This document shows positions 30,615 through 37,320 of a stretch of 37,320 bases of DNA, piece after piece (the stretch's first letter is position 1; each line of letters starts with the position of its first letter). Location: the IMG/VR virus record IMGVR_UViG_3300011116_000371, positions 1-37,320 of that record; one strand, 5' to 3'. Both the position numbers and the translations under genes were made by a program. The notes under the pieces were generated by a model, which worked only from the letters and a program-made list of their open reading frames with translations, was not told where the DNA came from and searched no databases. Origin of the DNA: a virus.

Positions 30615-31027
30615 TGTTACCATTAATGGCGCTATTTGATGTAGGTATGAAGGTCTTGGATAAGTTCATTCCTGACCCTGAAGCAAAGGCTAAAGCTCAG
30701 AAAGAGCTACTGCAGATGCAACAAGAAGGCAAACTAGCTGAGTTACAGGCTGATAATATTGAAGCACAAGAACTTACTAAACGACACGAAGCAGATATGG
30801 CTTCGGACTCTTGGCTGTCTAAGAACATACGACCCATGACTCTAGTGTTTATTCTGTTTGTCTATTCAGCATTCGCTACGATGTCAGCATGGGACATAGA
30901 AGTCAACAACAACTATGTTGAACTTTTAGGTCAATGGGGGATGTTGATTATGTCTTTCTACTTCGGTGGTCGTACGCTGGAGAAGATAATGGATATGAAG
31001 AAAGGCAAAGATGAACCTAAGCCCTAA
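30614..31027 (+). CDS. Holin of the 3TM (GTA/PF11351-like) type
   Basis: The 137-residue product has an N-terminal amphipathic helix with FIPDPEAKAKAQKELLQMQQEG, a helical linker, then SWLSKNIRPMTLVFILFVYSAFATMSAWDI and LLGQWGMLIMSFYFGGRTLEKIM. 'SWLxxNIRPMTL' followed by membrane segments is the signature of the 3TM holin family. It should make holes in the inner membrane and let the endolysin reach the wall. The gene overlaps the endolysin by 17 bases, so both are in one lysis unit. Confidence 0.9.
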   Translation: MLPLMALFDVGMKVLDKFIPDPEAKAKAQKELLQMQQEGKLAELQADNIEAQELTKRHEADMASDSWLSKNIRPMTLVFILFVYSAFATMSAWDIEVNNNYVELLGQWGMLIMSFYFGGRTLEKIMDMKKGKDEPKP

Positions 31028-31445
31028 TTTCACCCTAGAAGAACTAACCCACTCAGAAGTAGCAGAGCGTAAGAACCTAGATAATACTCCTAACGCTACC
31101 GAGATTGCTAATCTGACTCGCTTAGCAGCTTTGCTAGAGCAAGTTAGAAGTCTTCTAAACAAGCCTATCATGATTAATTCAGGCTTTAGGTCTAAACCCG
31201 TCAATGACTCTGTCGGTAGCAAGGACACTAGCCAACATAGGATAGGTTGTGCTGCTGATTTAAGAGTCCCCGGAATGACCCCTAAACAGGTCGTAGAGGC
31301 GTGTTTGGCATCGGACATACCCTTTGACCAAATCATCGAAGAATTCGGCTCTTGGACTCATATAAGCGTTCCTAACACTACTTCTGATAAGCCCCGTAGA
31401 CAAGCCCTAATTATTGACAAGAATGGCACTAGGAATTTTGTGTAA
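31011..31445 (+). CDS. M15-type peptidase endolysin
   Basis: This 144-residue protein is a D-Ala-D-Ala carboxypeptidase-like zinc enzyme that cuts peptidoglycan peptides. The metal site is visible: His76 and Asp83 in QHRIGCAADLRV and His117 in WTHISV. SGFRSKPVNDSVGS (57-70) is typical of M15A. No signal peptide is present, so export needs the holin. The gene starts inside the holin gene. No spanin pair is found after it: only 87 bases separate its stop from the convergent gene. Confidence 0.95.
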   Translation: MNLSPNFTLEELTHSEVAERKNLDNTPNATEIANLTRLAALLEQVRSLLNKPIMINSGFRSKPVNDSVGSKDTSQHRIGCAADLRVPGMTPKQVVEACLASDIPFDQIIEEFGSWTHISVPNTTSDKPRRQALIIDKNGTRNFV

Positions 31446-31485
31446 TATACGATACATTTTGTCGGTATTTATTGATACTTTATAA

Positions 31486-31512
31486 CAAAAAGAACCCCGC
31501 CGAAGCGGGGCT
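31486..31512 (-). terminator. Terminator of the leftward arm
   Basis: On the minus strand the stem GCCCCGC/GCGGGGT with TTCG loop is followed by TCTTTTTGTT, a strong intrinsic terminator for the leftward genes. On the plus strand the same stem has no T-run after it (CTATAAAG), so it would stop rightward transcription less well. It lies in the convergent 31446-31532 gap. Confidence 0.93.
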
Positions 31513-31532
31513 ATAAAGATACTACCTAGGGG

Positions 31533-31763
31533 TTAAATCTCACTTAACTTTATCGGTTCTAATCTCATAAAAGCATCAGAAAAGATTTGAGTTTGTACTT
31601 TGTCTATTGTTACCGAAAGGTGAAAAGGATATTTAATTGAATATTCTTCAAATAACTCAGAAAAACCTTTTAAAAAGTAGATGGGTTCAAGAATGTACTC
31701 ATCACAAGTTAAATGTTCTGCTGACCTAAATGTAACTTTATAGTTTAAAGTTCTTGTTGTCAT
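31533..31763 (-). CDS. Hypothetical protein (76 aa)
   Basis: This is the last gene of the leftward arm. Its 76 residues are beta-rich at the N-terminus (RTLNYKVTFRSAEHLTCDEYILEP) and end MRLEPIKLSEI. No motif is recognised. The ATG overlaps the preceding stop as ATGA. The gene ends 20 bases before the terminator stem. Confidence 0.68.
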   Translation of the reverse strand: MTTRTLNYKVTFRSAEHLTCDEYILEPIYFLKGFSELFEEYSIKYPFHLSVTIDKVQTQIFSDAFMRLEPIKLSEI

Positions 31764-32248
31764 ATCTCACAGCCTCTAGTGTTAATAATATCAATATCAT
31801 TTTCATCTAGACAATACCATTCTCCGGCATGGTGTTTGTCTTTAAAGTGTTGATGCCAGTATTCTTCCATCTCGCCTTTACCTAGTCCGTAGTACACCAC
31901 TTCTAGTTCAAACGGATTTCCTGCCTTAATAGTACGGACTCGTTCTACTATGTTCTTTGTTGTTCCTATTTTGTAATAGGTTTGACAGCGAATCACATAT
32001 AAATCAGAACCTTCATTCTGTGCGTAAATACCTCGTCTACCGTTCTGTTTACCTGAGCAGTTTTTACACTGCTTAGAACCACCAGTTCGGAGATTGCTTG
32101 CAGAGACAGAGGAGACTGTACCACACTCGCATTTACACGAATAGAACCAATTTCCTGATTTACTTTTATGAGAGAACGACAGGACAAGCCACTTATTAAA
32201 TGACTTGCCTATCATGTCCTCGACTTTATACTTAGTCGTGTCGCCCAT
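31760..32248 (-). CDS. Putative homing endonuclease: zinc domain plus GIY-YIG/T5orf172-like domain
   Basis: Residues about 12-70 form a Cys-rich DNA-binding-like domain (GKSFNKWLVL; CKCECG with Cys38/40/42; QCKNC with Cys61/64). Residues 80-155 resemble a GIY-YIG-type T5orf172/MUG113 domain (DLYVIRCQTYYKIGTTKNIVERVRTIKAGNPFELEVVYYGLGKGEMEEYWHQHFKDKHHAGEWYCLDENDI), with KIG in place of YIG. Such genes behave as free-standing homing endonucleases. It sits one base after nrdJ, a common target for homing genes. Activity is inferred. Confidence 0.82.
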   Translation of the reverse strand: MGDTTKYKVEDMIGKSFNKWLVLSFSHKSKSGNWFYSCKCECGTVSSVSASNLRTGGSKQCKNCSGKQNGRRGIYAQNEGSDLYVIRCQTYYKIGTTKNIVERVRTIKAGNPFELEVVYYGLGKGEMEEYWHQHFKDKHHAGEWYCLDENDIDIINTRGCEI

Positions 32249-32249
32249 A

Positions 32250-34160
32250 TTAAATACTACAGCCTTCCGCAGCAGTGCAACTTAACATCTGAGCGCCTTC
32301 CACATTATCGTCATACTCTTTGAAGTTCTCCCAGTCTACGGCATTGGGAACTAAGGCTTTTAACTTGTTATAAGTCTCCTCGTCACACTCCTCGTAAGGT
32401 GCTTGTTTGTAAGTGCCACCATCCATCGGTAGGAAAGACACTCCAGTTACTTCATCGAAGTGGCGATACACCCACGCCCCAACATCCATCCACTCATCCT
32501 CACGCACTGAGATGGTGACAGATGGTTTATGTTCACAGTAGTGCCGTTGGAAGAGCAACCATAATCGTAAGTGCTGAATAGCAGTTAAGTCTTCACGCAA
32601 TAGCCCACCATCGTCTACCTTTACAGGAAAGCTAAAGACAGTAGTAGAGTCTGGTTTGAGATAGCAAGGCTCACCAACAAAGCCAGAGGAGAGCATAAAC
32701 TGTGTTAGTGGGTCTTTGTTATCAGCCCGAACACGGCGTATGTAATACTTGCTATGTTGAGGATGAATCCCAGAAGCAGTACTGCAAAGCTGAGAAACTG
32801 TTCCCTCTGGTTTGATAGCAGTAACCGCCACAGACTGATTAATACCAATAGCTGCAGCAAATTCAATGTTAGTAGTGATAGCAACATCTCTTAGTCTCTC
32901 CAATCGAGCAGGCAAGTCTTCATCATCGGGGTTGTTCAATAGCTCATTGTCGCAGATGCCAGTCATTGAGACACCCAATAGCGCCTCTTCCTTGGTGTTC
33001 TTTTCCCAAATCTTACGCAGGTAAGGAAAGTCTGTTAGCGATGCTTGGAATGTACCCAAAATCGTTGCCAAGCGGATTTTATTCTCCAAGGTAGATACAG
33101 TATCGTAGCTACGCACAATACAACTGGAAAGATTACAAAACTGATAAGGACGAAGAATAATTTCGCTACAAGGATTAGTGCCAAAAGCATAGGTTTCGTC
33201 TCTGCGACCATTCTTTGCTGCCTGTTTCTGAGATGCTTCACGATTAAAGATTCCTCTCTCACCTGAATGTGATTCATAAATGCTTGACCATTCACGCATA
33301 AACTGACCGATACTAGGTGTTTCGGCATAGGTGGCAGAGTTATTGGCTAAGGCTCGTTGTCCTTGACCATCCCACCAGTTACCTGCTTTAGCGTGTGCCA
33401 TCTTGTCGTCTGACAAATCAGACAAGGAAATCATTGCACTCCGTCTGACTCCACCCACAACAACAACTTCCCCGATTTTGCACAGAATATCATGGCACTC
33501 AATGGACGACAAACGACGACCAACTGCCCCTCTAAACTTGGCAATAGTGAACTTAAAAAGTTCTTCCAAAGGTCCGGGTCCAGAAGCACGACCTCCGAAT
33601 ACTTTGAGTCTAGCTCCGGCAGGTCTAACTTTGGATAAGTCGTACCTTGGAACTTCACCAGAATACAATAAAGCAATGAGCTGTCTAAGTGATTTAGCCC
33701 ATCCTTCTTTAGAATCCGACACAACAATAGTAGTCTGACTAGAAAACAACTGCTCTGGGACTTCAGGTAGTTTAGAAACATATTGTTGCTCCACAGAAAA
33801 GCCGACACCAGTGCCACACAGAAGAATGTACATTGCTTCGTCAAAGGCTTTGGGGTCATCGATTGGTAAATACGAACAGTTAAATGCTGCGACATTCTGA
33901 CGCTCTAGCGCTGGTCCTGCTGTCATCACAGCTCTCATGGATGGTACTACTTCTAGATTAACAACAGCAGTTTCTAATTCTTTGCGTAACTCAGGCGATA
34001 GTGTGTAGTTCTGTTTGGTCTTGAGATGCTGTGTCATAAAGTCAAAGTATCGTGCTACTGTTTCACTCCAGTGTTCTCTGCGACCTTTATCGTCAAGATA
34101 GCGACTGTATCGTGATTTAGCAATAAAGGTATTGTAGGGACTCATCTTATATTCTGTCAT
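32250..34160 (-). CDS. nrdJ: Adenosylcobalamin-dependent class II ribonucleotide reductase
   Basis: This makes deoxynucleotides for phage DNA from ribonucleotides. The 636 residues resemble the monomeric RTPR of Lactobacillus leichmannii. Cys95 (AFNCSYLP), the thiyl Cys331 in NPCSE with Asn329 and Glu333, and Cys342 (11 residues later) match C119, C408 with N406/E410, and C419. The C-terminal Cys628 and Cys634 (CTAAEGC) would be the shuttle pair for thioredoxin. The GGRASGPGPLEELF and VGGVRRSAM motifs fit. It needs B12 from the host and no oxygen or second subunit. The ATG has GGAAG ten bases before it. Confidence 0.96.
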   Translation of the reverse strand: MTEYKMSPYNTFIAKSRYSRYLDDKGRREHWSETVARYFDFMTQHLKTKQNYTLSPELRKELETAVVNLEVVPSMRAVMTAGPALERQNVAAFNCSYLPIDDPKAFDEAMYILLCGTGVGFSVEQQYVSKLPEVPEQLFSSQTTIVVSDSKEGWAKSLRQLIALLYSGEVPRYDLSKVRPAGARLKVFGGRASGPGPLEELFKFTIAKFRGAVGRRLSSIECHDILCKIGEVVVVGGVRRSAMISLSDLSDDKMAHAKAGNWWDGQGQRALANNSATYAETPSIGQFMREWSSIYESHSGERGIFNREASQKQAAKNGRRDETYAFGTNPCSEIILRPYQFCNLSSCIVRSYDTVSTLENKIRLATILGTFQASLTDFPYLRKIWEKNTKEEALLGVSMTGICDNELLNNPDDEDLPARLERLRDVAITTNIEFAAAIGINQSVAVTAIKPEGTVSQLCSTASGIHPQHSKYYIRRVRADNKDPLTQFMLSSGFVGEPCYLKPDSTTVFSFPVKVDDGGLLREDLTAIQHLRLWLLFQRHYCEHKPSVTISVREDEWMDVGAWVYRHFDEVTGVSFLPMDGGTYKQAPYEECDEETYNKLKALVPNAVDWENFKEYDDNVEGAQMLSCTAAEGCSI

Positions 34161-34162
34161 TA

Positions 34163-34318
34163 TTATTTAACTTCCTGTTCTAGTTTATCGGCGTATTCTT
34201 CAATTCTATCAGAAAACATTTGGACGATTTCTTCACTACTAATATCTAACAACTCTAGCAGTGTGATTTCGTCCAAGTCTTTAAGACGCTCTTTAATTTC
34301 GTGCAGCAGTAATGGCAT
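34163..34318 (-). CDS. Small acidic helical phage protein (51 aa)
   Basis: This short gene fills the space between nrdJ and the DUF3310 gene. The 51 residues read PLLLHEIKERLKDLDEITLL, then ELLDISSEEIVQMFSDRIEE, and end in YADKLEQEVK. The LDEITLLELLDISSEEI pattern is one that I know from small early proteins of several podoviruses. It overlaps the DUF3310 gene by 26 bases and ends two bases before the nrdJ ATG. Function is unknown; the place suggests a link with nucleotide metabolism. Confidence 0.72.
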   Translation of the reverse strand: MPLLLHEIKERLKDLDEITLLELLDISSEEIVQMFSDRIEEYADKLEQEVK

Positions 34319-34619
34319 CTTTCTCTTTCTGAATAAGGTAGTCTAAGTAGTGTCGGGCTTTTTCTAGGTCTTCAACTCCATTCTTAAATTTATAGCGAAG
34401 GACATATTTTACCACATTTCCTGCCCAGTAGTCAAGTCCCCATTCTTCAATGATTTCCCAAGGCTGGTGAGCTTTTTTGTAATGGTTTCCACCAACCTGC
34501 CTAGCCAAAACATCACCGGAGTCTTCCATACCTACTTGATATTTATCAATTAATTCTTTAAGTGTCTGTTCTTTAACAAATCCATAAGGGTGTGGCATTG
34601 CGATTGGGTTATCATCCAT
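34293..34619 (-). CDS. DUF3310 protein (T7 gp1.7-related)
   Basis: The C-terminal part RQVGGNHYKKAHQPWEIIEEWGLDYWAGNVVKYVLRYKFKNGVEDLEKARHYLDYLI is a DUF3310 domain. In T7 gp1.7 it belongs to a nucleotide kinase that makes dGTP and dTTP precursors. Here it is 108 residues, so shorter than gp1.7 (196 aa), and kinase activity is only possible. Its ATG overlaps the exonuclease stop (ATGGATGA). It is grouped with nrdJ, and this fits nucleotide supply. Confidence 0.87.
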   Translation of the reverse strand: MDDNPIAMPHPYGFVKEQTLKELIDKYQVGMEDSGDVLARQVGGNHYKKAHQPWEIIEEWGLDYWAGNVVKYVLRYKFKNGVEDLEKARHYLDYLIQKEKDAITAARN

Positions 34620-35355
34620 AGTATTTTACCTCTGCTGACTTTTTCATTGATTTCGTTCCTTGTGACCAAGTTCCACAATCTCGGCATTGATAGCGTTGAT
34701 ACGCTCCTGTAGTAGATATAGCAGTGCCTCGTTTTTGCAGATTCGTCGAAGCACAGTTAGGGCAATGGTGTCCATCCAAGAAGAGATTGTGATTAGGATG
34801 AGACTTAATCCAAGGAAGAAGAGTGCCGTACAACGACTCAAGTAAAACGACATCTTGTATATTGTACTTCTCCATACGCTTCCAAGCATCTTTATCTCCG
34901 TTCATGCACTTGACCCACAACTCATGTCCTTCGTGTTCGTGTTTCTTACCGAGTCCTAAACGCTGTGCTACATAGTCCAGCTTGTTACTAGGAAACCTAA
35001 AGTTGCTACGAACAACACGCAGTAGGTCAATTTGTTTATAAGGCGATGGTGGATTAAAACGATGTAGTAAGAATTCCTTGTTAAGAGTAGGAATATCAAA
35101 CTTAGTACCATTGTAGTGAACCACAGCATCTGCATCGTTGAGAAGCCCATGAATTCCTTTCAGCATTGTCTTGGGTCGTGATTGGTGTACAGAATCAAAC
35201 AGTACATCCTTTTGTCCCAGCCACTTAGCTGCATAGCATAAGACATAAGAAGACTCCATCAACTGATTGATGCTGACATTCTGTTGCCAAAGACCCCACA
35301 CATGAGCTGTGTTCGGGCTTGACTCAATATCAAGCAGGAGGATTTTCAAGACCAT
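34612..35355 (-). CDS. DnaQ-like 3'-5' exonuclease with C-terminal zinc ribbon
   Basis: The 247-residue protein has the three exonuclease motifs: LLLDIESSP (Asp9, Glu11), VVHYNGTKFDIPTL, and MEKYNIQDVVLLESLY with Tyr and Asp. These are of the B-family polymerase exonuclease/YprB type. At the C-terminus CPNC and CRDCG form a zinc ribbon (about 199-228). DNA or RNA trimming beside the main polymerase is likely; the polymerase has its own proofreading domain, so this one is a separate enzyme. Two zinc pairs may bind the nucleic acid. Overlaps couple it on both sides. Confidence 0.9.
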   Translation of the reverse strand: MVLKILLLDIESSPNTAHVWGLWQQNVSINQLMESSYVLCYAAKWLGQKDVLFDSVHQSRPKTMLKGIHGLLNDADAVVHYNGTKFDIPTLNKEFLLHRFNPPSPYKQIDLLRVVRSNFRFPSNKLDYVAQRLGLGKKHEHEGHELWVKCMNGDKDAWKRMEKYNIQDVVLLESLYGTLLPWIKSHPNHNLFLDGHHCPNCASTNLQKRGTAISTTGAYQRYQCRDCGTWSQGTKSMKKSAEVKYYG

Positions 35356-35639
35356 TCCTCGTCATCAAACTTAAACTCTGATTGTGATGGGTCAATGTTG
35401 TACTCTTGCGCTCGTACTGAACCACCACCATAATCTACAAATCTCAGTTTGTTCTTGACATCATAGCCATAAATACTGCTAAGGAAGTCTGCAAAGTCAA
35501 GCATGACCGAAGTCCACTCTGCCGTCTCGTCATGAGACACACTAACCTCAACTGTGCGCTGCTTAGGATAGCCGTAGCCATCGTCTCTGTTGTCATATCC
35601 TGACTCAAAACTAAAACGATAAGTATTGTCGTCCATCAT
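35346..35639 (-). CDS. Hypothetical acidic protein (97 aa)
   Basis: This is a 97-residue acidic protein with many aromatic residues (MMDDNTYRFSFESGYDNRDDGYGYPKQRTVEVSVSHDETAEW; then a helix SVMLDFADFLSSIYG; end SEFKFDDEEWS). Two tandem ATGs follow an AAGGAAAT site. No family is recognised. It overlaps the exonuclease gene by ten bases. The form could be a small soluble partner of the nuclease. Confidence 0.72.
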   Translation of the reverse strand: MMDDNTYRFSFESGYDNRDDGYGYPKQRTVEVSVSHDETAEWTSVMLDFADFLSSIYGYDVKNKLRFVDYGGGSVRAQEYNIDPSQSEFKFDDEEWS

Positions 35640-35648
35640 ATTTCCTTT

Positions 35649-35984
35649 CTAAGGTCTTGCCATTAAATTAAATAATACTTCTGCATCGATTACTGCTAAA
35701 GGTTTACTGCCGTTCTGCTTGACGATTACAATTGGTTCATAATTGCCATGCGATTTTGCCTGTTCATAATACTTGTACACTGCAACCTTGGCTAATGATT
35801 TACATTCAATTGAGGCTGGTATTTCGTCCTTCGCCAACTGAGACATCACTATATCTTCCCCATGACTGCCCATCGGACAACTGCGTAAGTCGAGTTCGCT
35901 TAGTTGCGGATACCTTTTTAGCAACTCGCTTACTACCCACTTTTGCAGGTTTCGTCCCTTTGCTTTCGCTGACTGTGGCTTCAT
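35649..35984 (-). CDS. PD-(D/E)XK resolvase-like endonuclease (111 aa)
   Basis: The N-terminus is basic (MKPQSAKAKGRNLQKWVVSELLKRYPQL), and the core reads DLRSCPMGSHGEDIVMS and then ASIECKSLAKVAVYKYYEQAKSHGNYEPIVIVKQNGSKPLAVID. GED, E-x-K (ECK) and the following strands fit a small PD-(D/E)XK nuclease, probably the Holliday junction or branched-DNA resolvase of this phage (role of T7 gp3, not necessarily homologous). AAGGT lies six bases before the ATG. Its 5' half is overlapped by the 3' end of the preceding gene in another frame over 179 bases. Confidence 0.83.
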   Translation of the reverse strand: MKPQSAKAKGRNLQKWVVSELLKRYPQLSELDLRSCPMGSHGEDIVMSQLAKDEIPASIECKSLAKVAVYKYYEQAKSHGNYEPIVIVKQNGSKPLAVIDAEVLFNLMARP

Positions 35985-36207
35985 TCAATACCTTTCTATC
36001 TTTAATCCATGCTTTGGGAATGTGCATCCGAGCATTGGTTTCGGTGTCTGACCAAGTCGATGCAATGCAGATGGCTTCATCTGTTTCGTGAACAAGAAAG
36101 CCAACAGTAATGCACTGGTGAATCTCTGCTTTTACTTTCTCTTCCCATCCGGAATCAGCGACGGCATCAATCCATGAGATTTGAATTATATCTGGGGTAG
36201 TTGCCAC
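35806..36207 (-). CDS. Hypothetical phage protein overlapping the nuclease gene (133 aa)
   Basis: I chose GTG 36207 behind AAAGGA; a GTG at 36234 would add nine residues. The first part (about 1-75) looks real and compact: IQISWIDAVADSGWEEKV, then CITVGFLVHETDEAICIASTWSDTETNARMHIPKAWIKDRKVL. This pattern, 'W.DA..D.GW....VGxLVxETDE.I.IA...S', is common in small phage and bacterial proteins. The last 59 residues are Lys/Thr/Ser-rich and are read out of frame with the nuclease gene. The overlap may be real dual coding, or the stop may be lost by a sequence error near 35984. Confidence 0.75.
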   Translation of the reverse strand: MATTPDIIQISWIDAVADSGWEEKVKAEIHQCITVGFLVHETDEAICIASTWSDTETNARMHIPKAWIKDRKVLNEATVSESKGTKPAKVGSKRVAKKVSATKRTRLTQLSDGQSWGRYSDVSVGEGRNTSLN

Positions 36208-36866
36208 AGTTCGTGTTCCTTTCGTTGTAACCACAGTAGTTGTCCATTTTCTAATACACGCTTTTCATCGCCGTCATACGCCTTGAGAACGGCTTTATAC
36301 AATTCTGTTTCATTGGTATAGTCTGCTAATATCTTCTTTGCCTTAACAGGACCAATGCCTTTTAATCCAATGATATTATCAATCCTATCGCCAGTAAGTA
36401 TCTGTGTGTAGAAAGCTACCAAGCCTTCAAACTCTGAGACATAATACTTTTGTTTCTTACGATAGTTGTAATGCCAGCCTCGTAACTGATTTAAATCCTT
36501 ATCAATATGCACCATGATGGTTTCGTCTTCAGGCACTGCATAAGCAGCAATGCCAACGGCATCGTCGGCTTCAATTCCTTTAACGACAGTAAAGCCCCAT
36601 GATGTGACTAAATGACATCTAAGTGCTTGAAAATGCACAGGTTTCTCTGAAGTGCGTTGTCCTTTGTAGGGCGCAGTAACGGCTAATTCATCTCGAAAGT
36701 TACCTTTACCGGTCAGGAATCCTTTATAGTCTTCACAATCTAAATCCATACACAACTCAACCATTGTCTGCTCAAGTCGTGAAACTGCAATAGACTCCTC
36801 TACATCATTGCTAGAGAAGCCTACTGCATAGATTAACGAATCAGCGTCAATCAGCGCTGTTATCAC
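36186..36866 (-). CDS. 5'-3' exonuclease (T7 gp6-like, FEN/PIN type)
   Basis: The GTG at 36866 overlaps the upstream stop as GTGA. The 226 residues hold the flap-nuclease pattern: LIDADSLIY with Asp7/Asp9, GIEADDAVGIAA, MVHIDKDLNQL, and the helix-hairpin-helix TGDRIDNIIGLKGIGPVKAKKIL. This enzyme removes RNA primers and degrades host DNA in T7. Length is a little less than T7 gp6 (300 aa). It is placed right after ssDNA-binding protein in the replication module. Confidence 0.93.
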   Translation of the reverse strand: MITALIDADSLIYAVGFSSNDVEESIAVSRLEQTMVELCMDLDCEDYKGFLTGKGNFRDELAVTAPYKGQRTSEKPVHFQALRCHLVTSWGFTVVKGIEADDAVGIAAYAVPEDETIMVHIDKDLNQLRGWHYNYRKKQKYYVSEFEGLVAFYTQILTGDRIDNIIGLKGIGPVKAKKILADYTNETELYKAVLKAYDGDEKRVLENGQLLWLQRKEHELWQLPQI

Positions 36867-37279
36867 AGGATGTCATCATCCATGTTTTCGTCAGCATCAA
36901 CGCCCTCGGCGCTGTACTTGACTAAATCAGTAATAACAATCTTTGCTAATGAAGCCGAGACACCATTCTTGTTCTTCCACTTCCACTCGTAAGGCTTAAT
37001 GAGTGCAATTGCTTTAGAACCATTGCCAACAGTATCTTTGATTTCATTGCCAGACTTATCGTACGGCTGGATAGCGTAGTTTGACTTCACAGTCAAGAAC
37101 CAACCCTTCTCAGGTTTGTCCTCACGCTTGCGTGGTGCAAGACCGATAGCCTCCAACGCCTGAACAGCGTTGTCTGAAAGATTGGCTAAGTCGCATTGGA
37201 ACTTGCCACTCATCTCATTGACTCGGTCAAAGAAAGCCCATTGAACTTCTGCTTGAATTTTTACTGGTTTCATTTCCAT
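36863..37279 (-). CDS. ssDNA-binding protein, T7 gp2.5-like
   Basis: The 138-residue product starts at ATG 37279 behind AAGGAGAG. The core reads KGWFLTVKSNYAIQPYDKSGNEIKDTVGNGSKAIALIKPYEWKWKNKNGVSASLAKIVITDLVKYSAEGVDADENMDDDIL. 'GNGSxAIxxIKPYEWxxKNKxGVSxSLxKxVITDLVxY' and an acidic end (DENMDDDIL) are the pattern of gp2.5-type OB-fold proteins, whose tail contacts polymerase and helicase. It is shorter than T7 gp2.5 (232 aa). The junction of the circle lies in this gene; a second partial copy is at 1-86. Confidence 0.88.
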   Translation of the reverse strand: MEMKPVKIQAEVQWAFFDRVNEMSGKFQCDLANLSDNAVQALEAIGLAPRKREDKPEKGWFLTVKSNYAIQPYDKSGNEIKDTVGNGSKAIALIKPYEWKWKNKNGVSASLAKIVITDLVKYSAEGVDADENMDDDIL

Positions 37280-37320
37280 AATACTCTCCTTATCTACAAC
37301 TGGTTTTAGAAATACTGCAA
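37194..37320. repeat. Terminal overlap, right copy (identical to 1-127)
   Basis: This is the second copy of the 127-base overlap that closes the contig into a circle. It contains the first 28 codons of the ssDNA-binding protein gene and its upstream ribosome site. Confidence 0.93.

Noticed and set aside
1-37320. tRNA genes, integrase, repressor or phage RNA polymerase
   Set aside because: I looked for CCA-ended cloverleaf patterns and for motifs of these proteins and saw none; a profile search could still change this.

Overview
The window is a nearly complete genome of a tailed, T7-like (podovirus-type) bacteriophage, most likely assembled from a metagenome. The first 127 bases recur exactly as the last 127 bases (37194-37320), so the sequence closes into a circle of 37,193 unique bases. 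The junction lies inside the ssDNA-binding protein gene, so the window ends are not physical genome ends. No integrase, repressor, tRNA or CRISPR array is seen. The family A DNA polymerase carries Tyr at the T7 Tyr526 position, and this fits a virulent phage. Consensus sigma-70 promoters and AGGAG-type ribosome sites point to a bacterial host with ordinary sigma-70 signals. The M15 peptidase endolysin and the general gene style suggest a Gram-negative, perhaps aquatic, host, but this is inference.

Layout on the circle: two divergent arms leave a gene-free 0.88-kb region (9343-10220). The leftward (minus strand) arm runs from 9342 down to 1 and, through the circle junction, from 37279 down to 31533. 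It starts with an ArdC-type antirestriction protein, a GP88-like protein and many very small genes, including 26, 33 and 49 residue membrane peptides. The replication set follows: primase-helicase, a PD-(D/E)XK-like protein, DNA polymerase, ssDNA-binding protein, 5'-3' exonuclease, a resolvase-like nuclease and a DnaQ-like exonuclease with zinc ribbon. Nucleotide metabolism comes last: a DUF3310 protein and a B12-dependent ribonucleotide reductase, then a GIY-YIG-type homing endonuclease. A strong hairpin terminator at 31486-31512 ends the arm.

The rightward arm (10221-31445) is the virion and lysis half: small and large terminase, portal, zinc-ribbon protein, scaffold, major capsid protein with a UUCG-loop terminator, and two fibre genes. 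The second fibre has an S74 self-cleaving chaperone domain and is followed by an HNH-AP2 endonuclease. Next come small proteins, a cluster of tiny lysine-rich proteins, T7 gp11/gp12-like tail proteins, a GNAT-like small protein, three large putative ejection proteins, a 3TM holin and an M15 endolysin. Most leftward genes are joined by 1-8 nt stop/start overlaps.

No phage RNA polymerase gene is present. Transcription is probably done by host sigma-70 polymerase, from TTGACW-N17-TGNTANANT-type promoters at 9972, 13967 and 18054 (rightward) and near 5937 and 9414 (leftward). The most unexplained signals are the repeat-rich divergent region, a 14-mer palindrome shared between it and the promoter at 13967, three copies of ATAGACTAT, and a perfect rightward consensus promoter (5961-5989) that points against the leftward gene arm.
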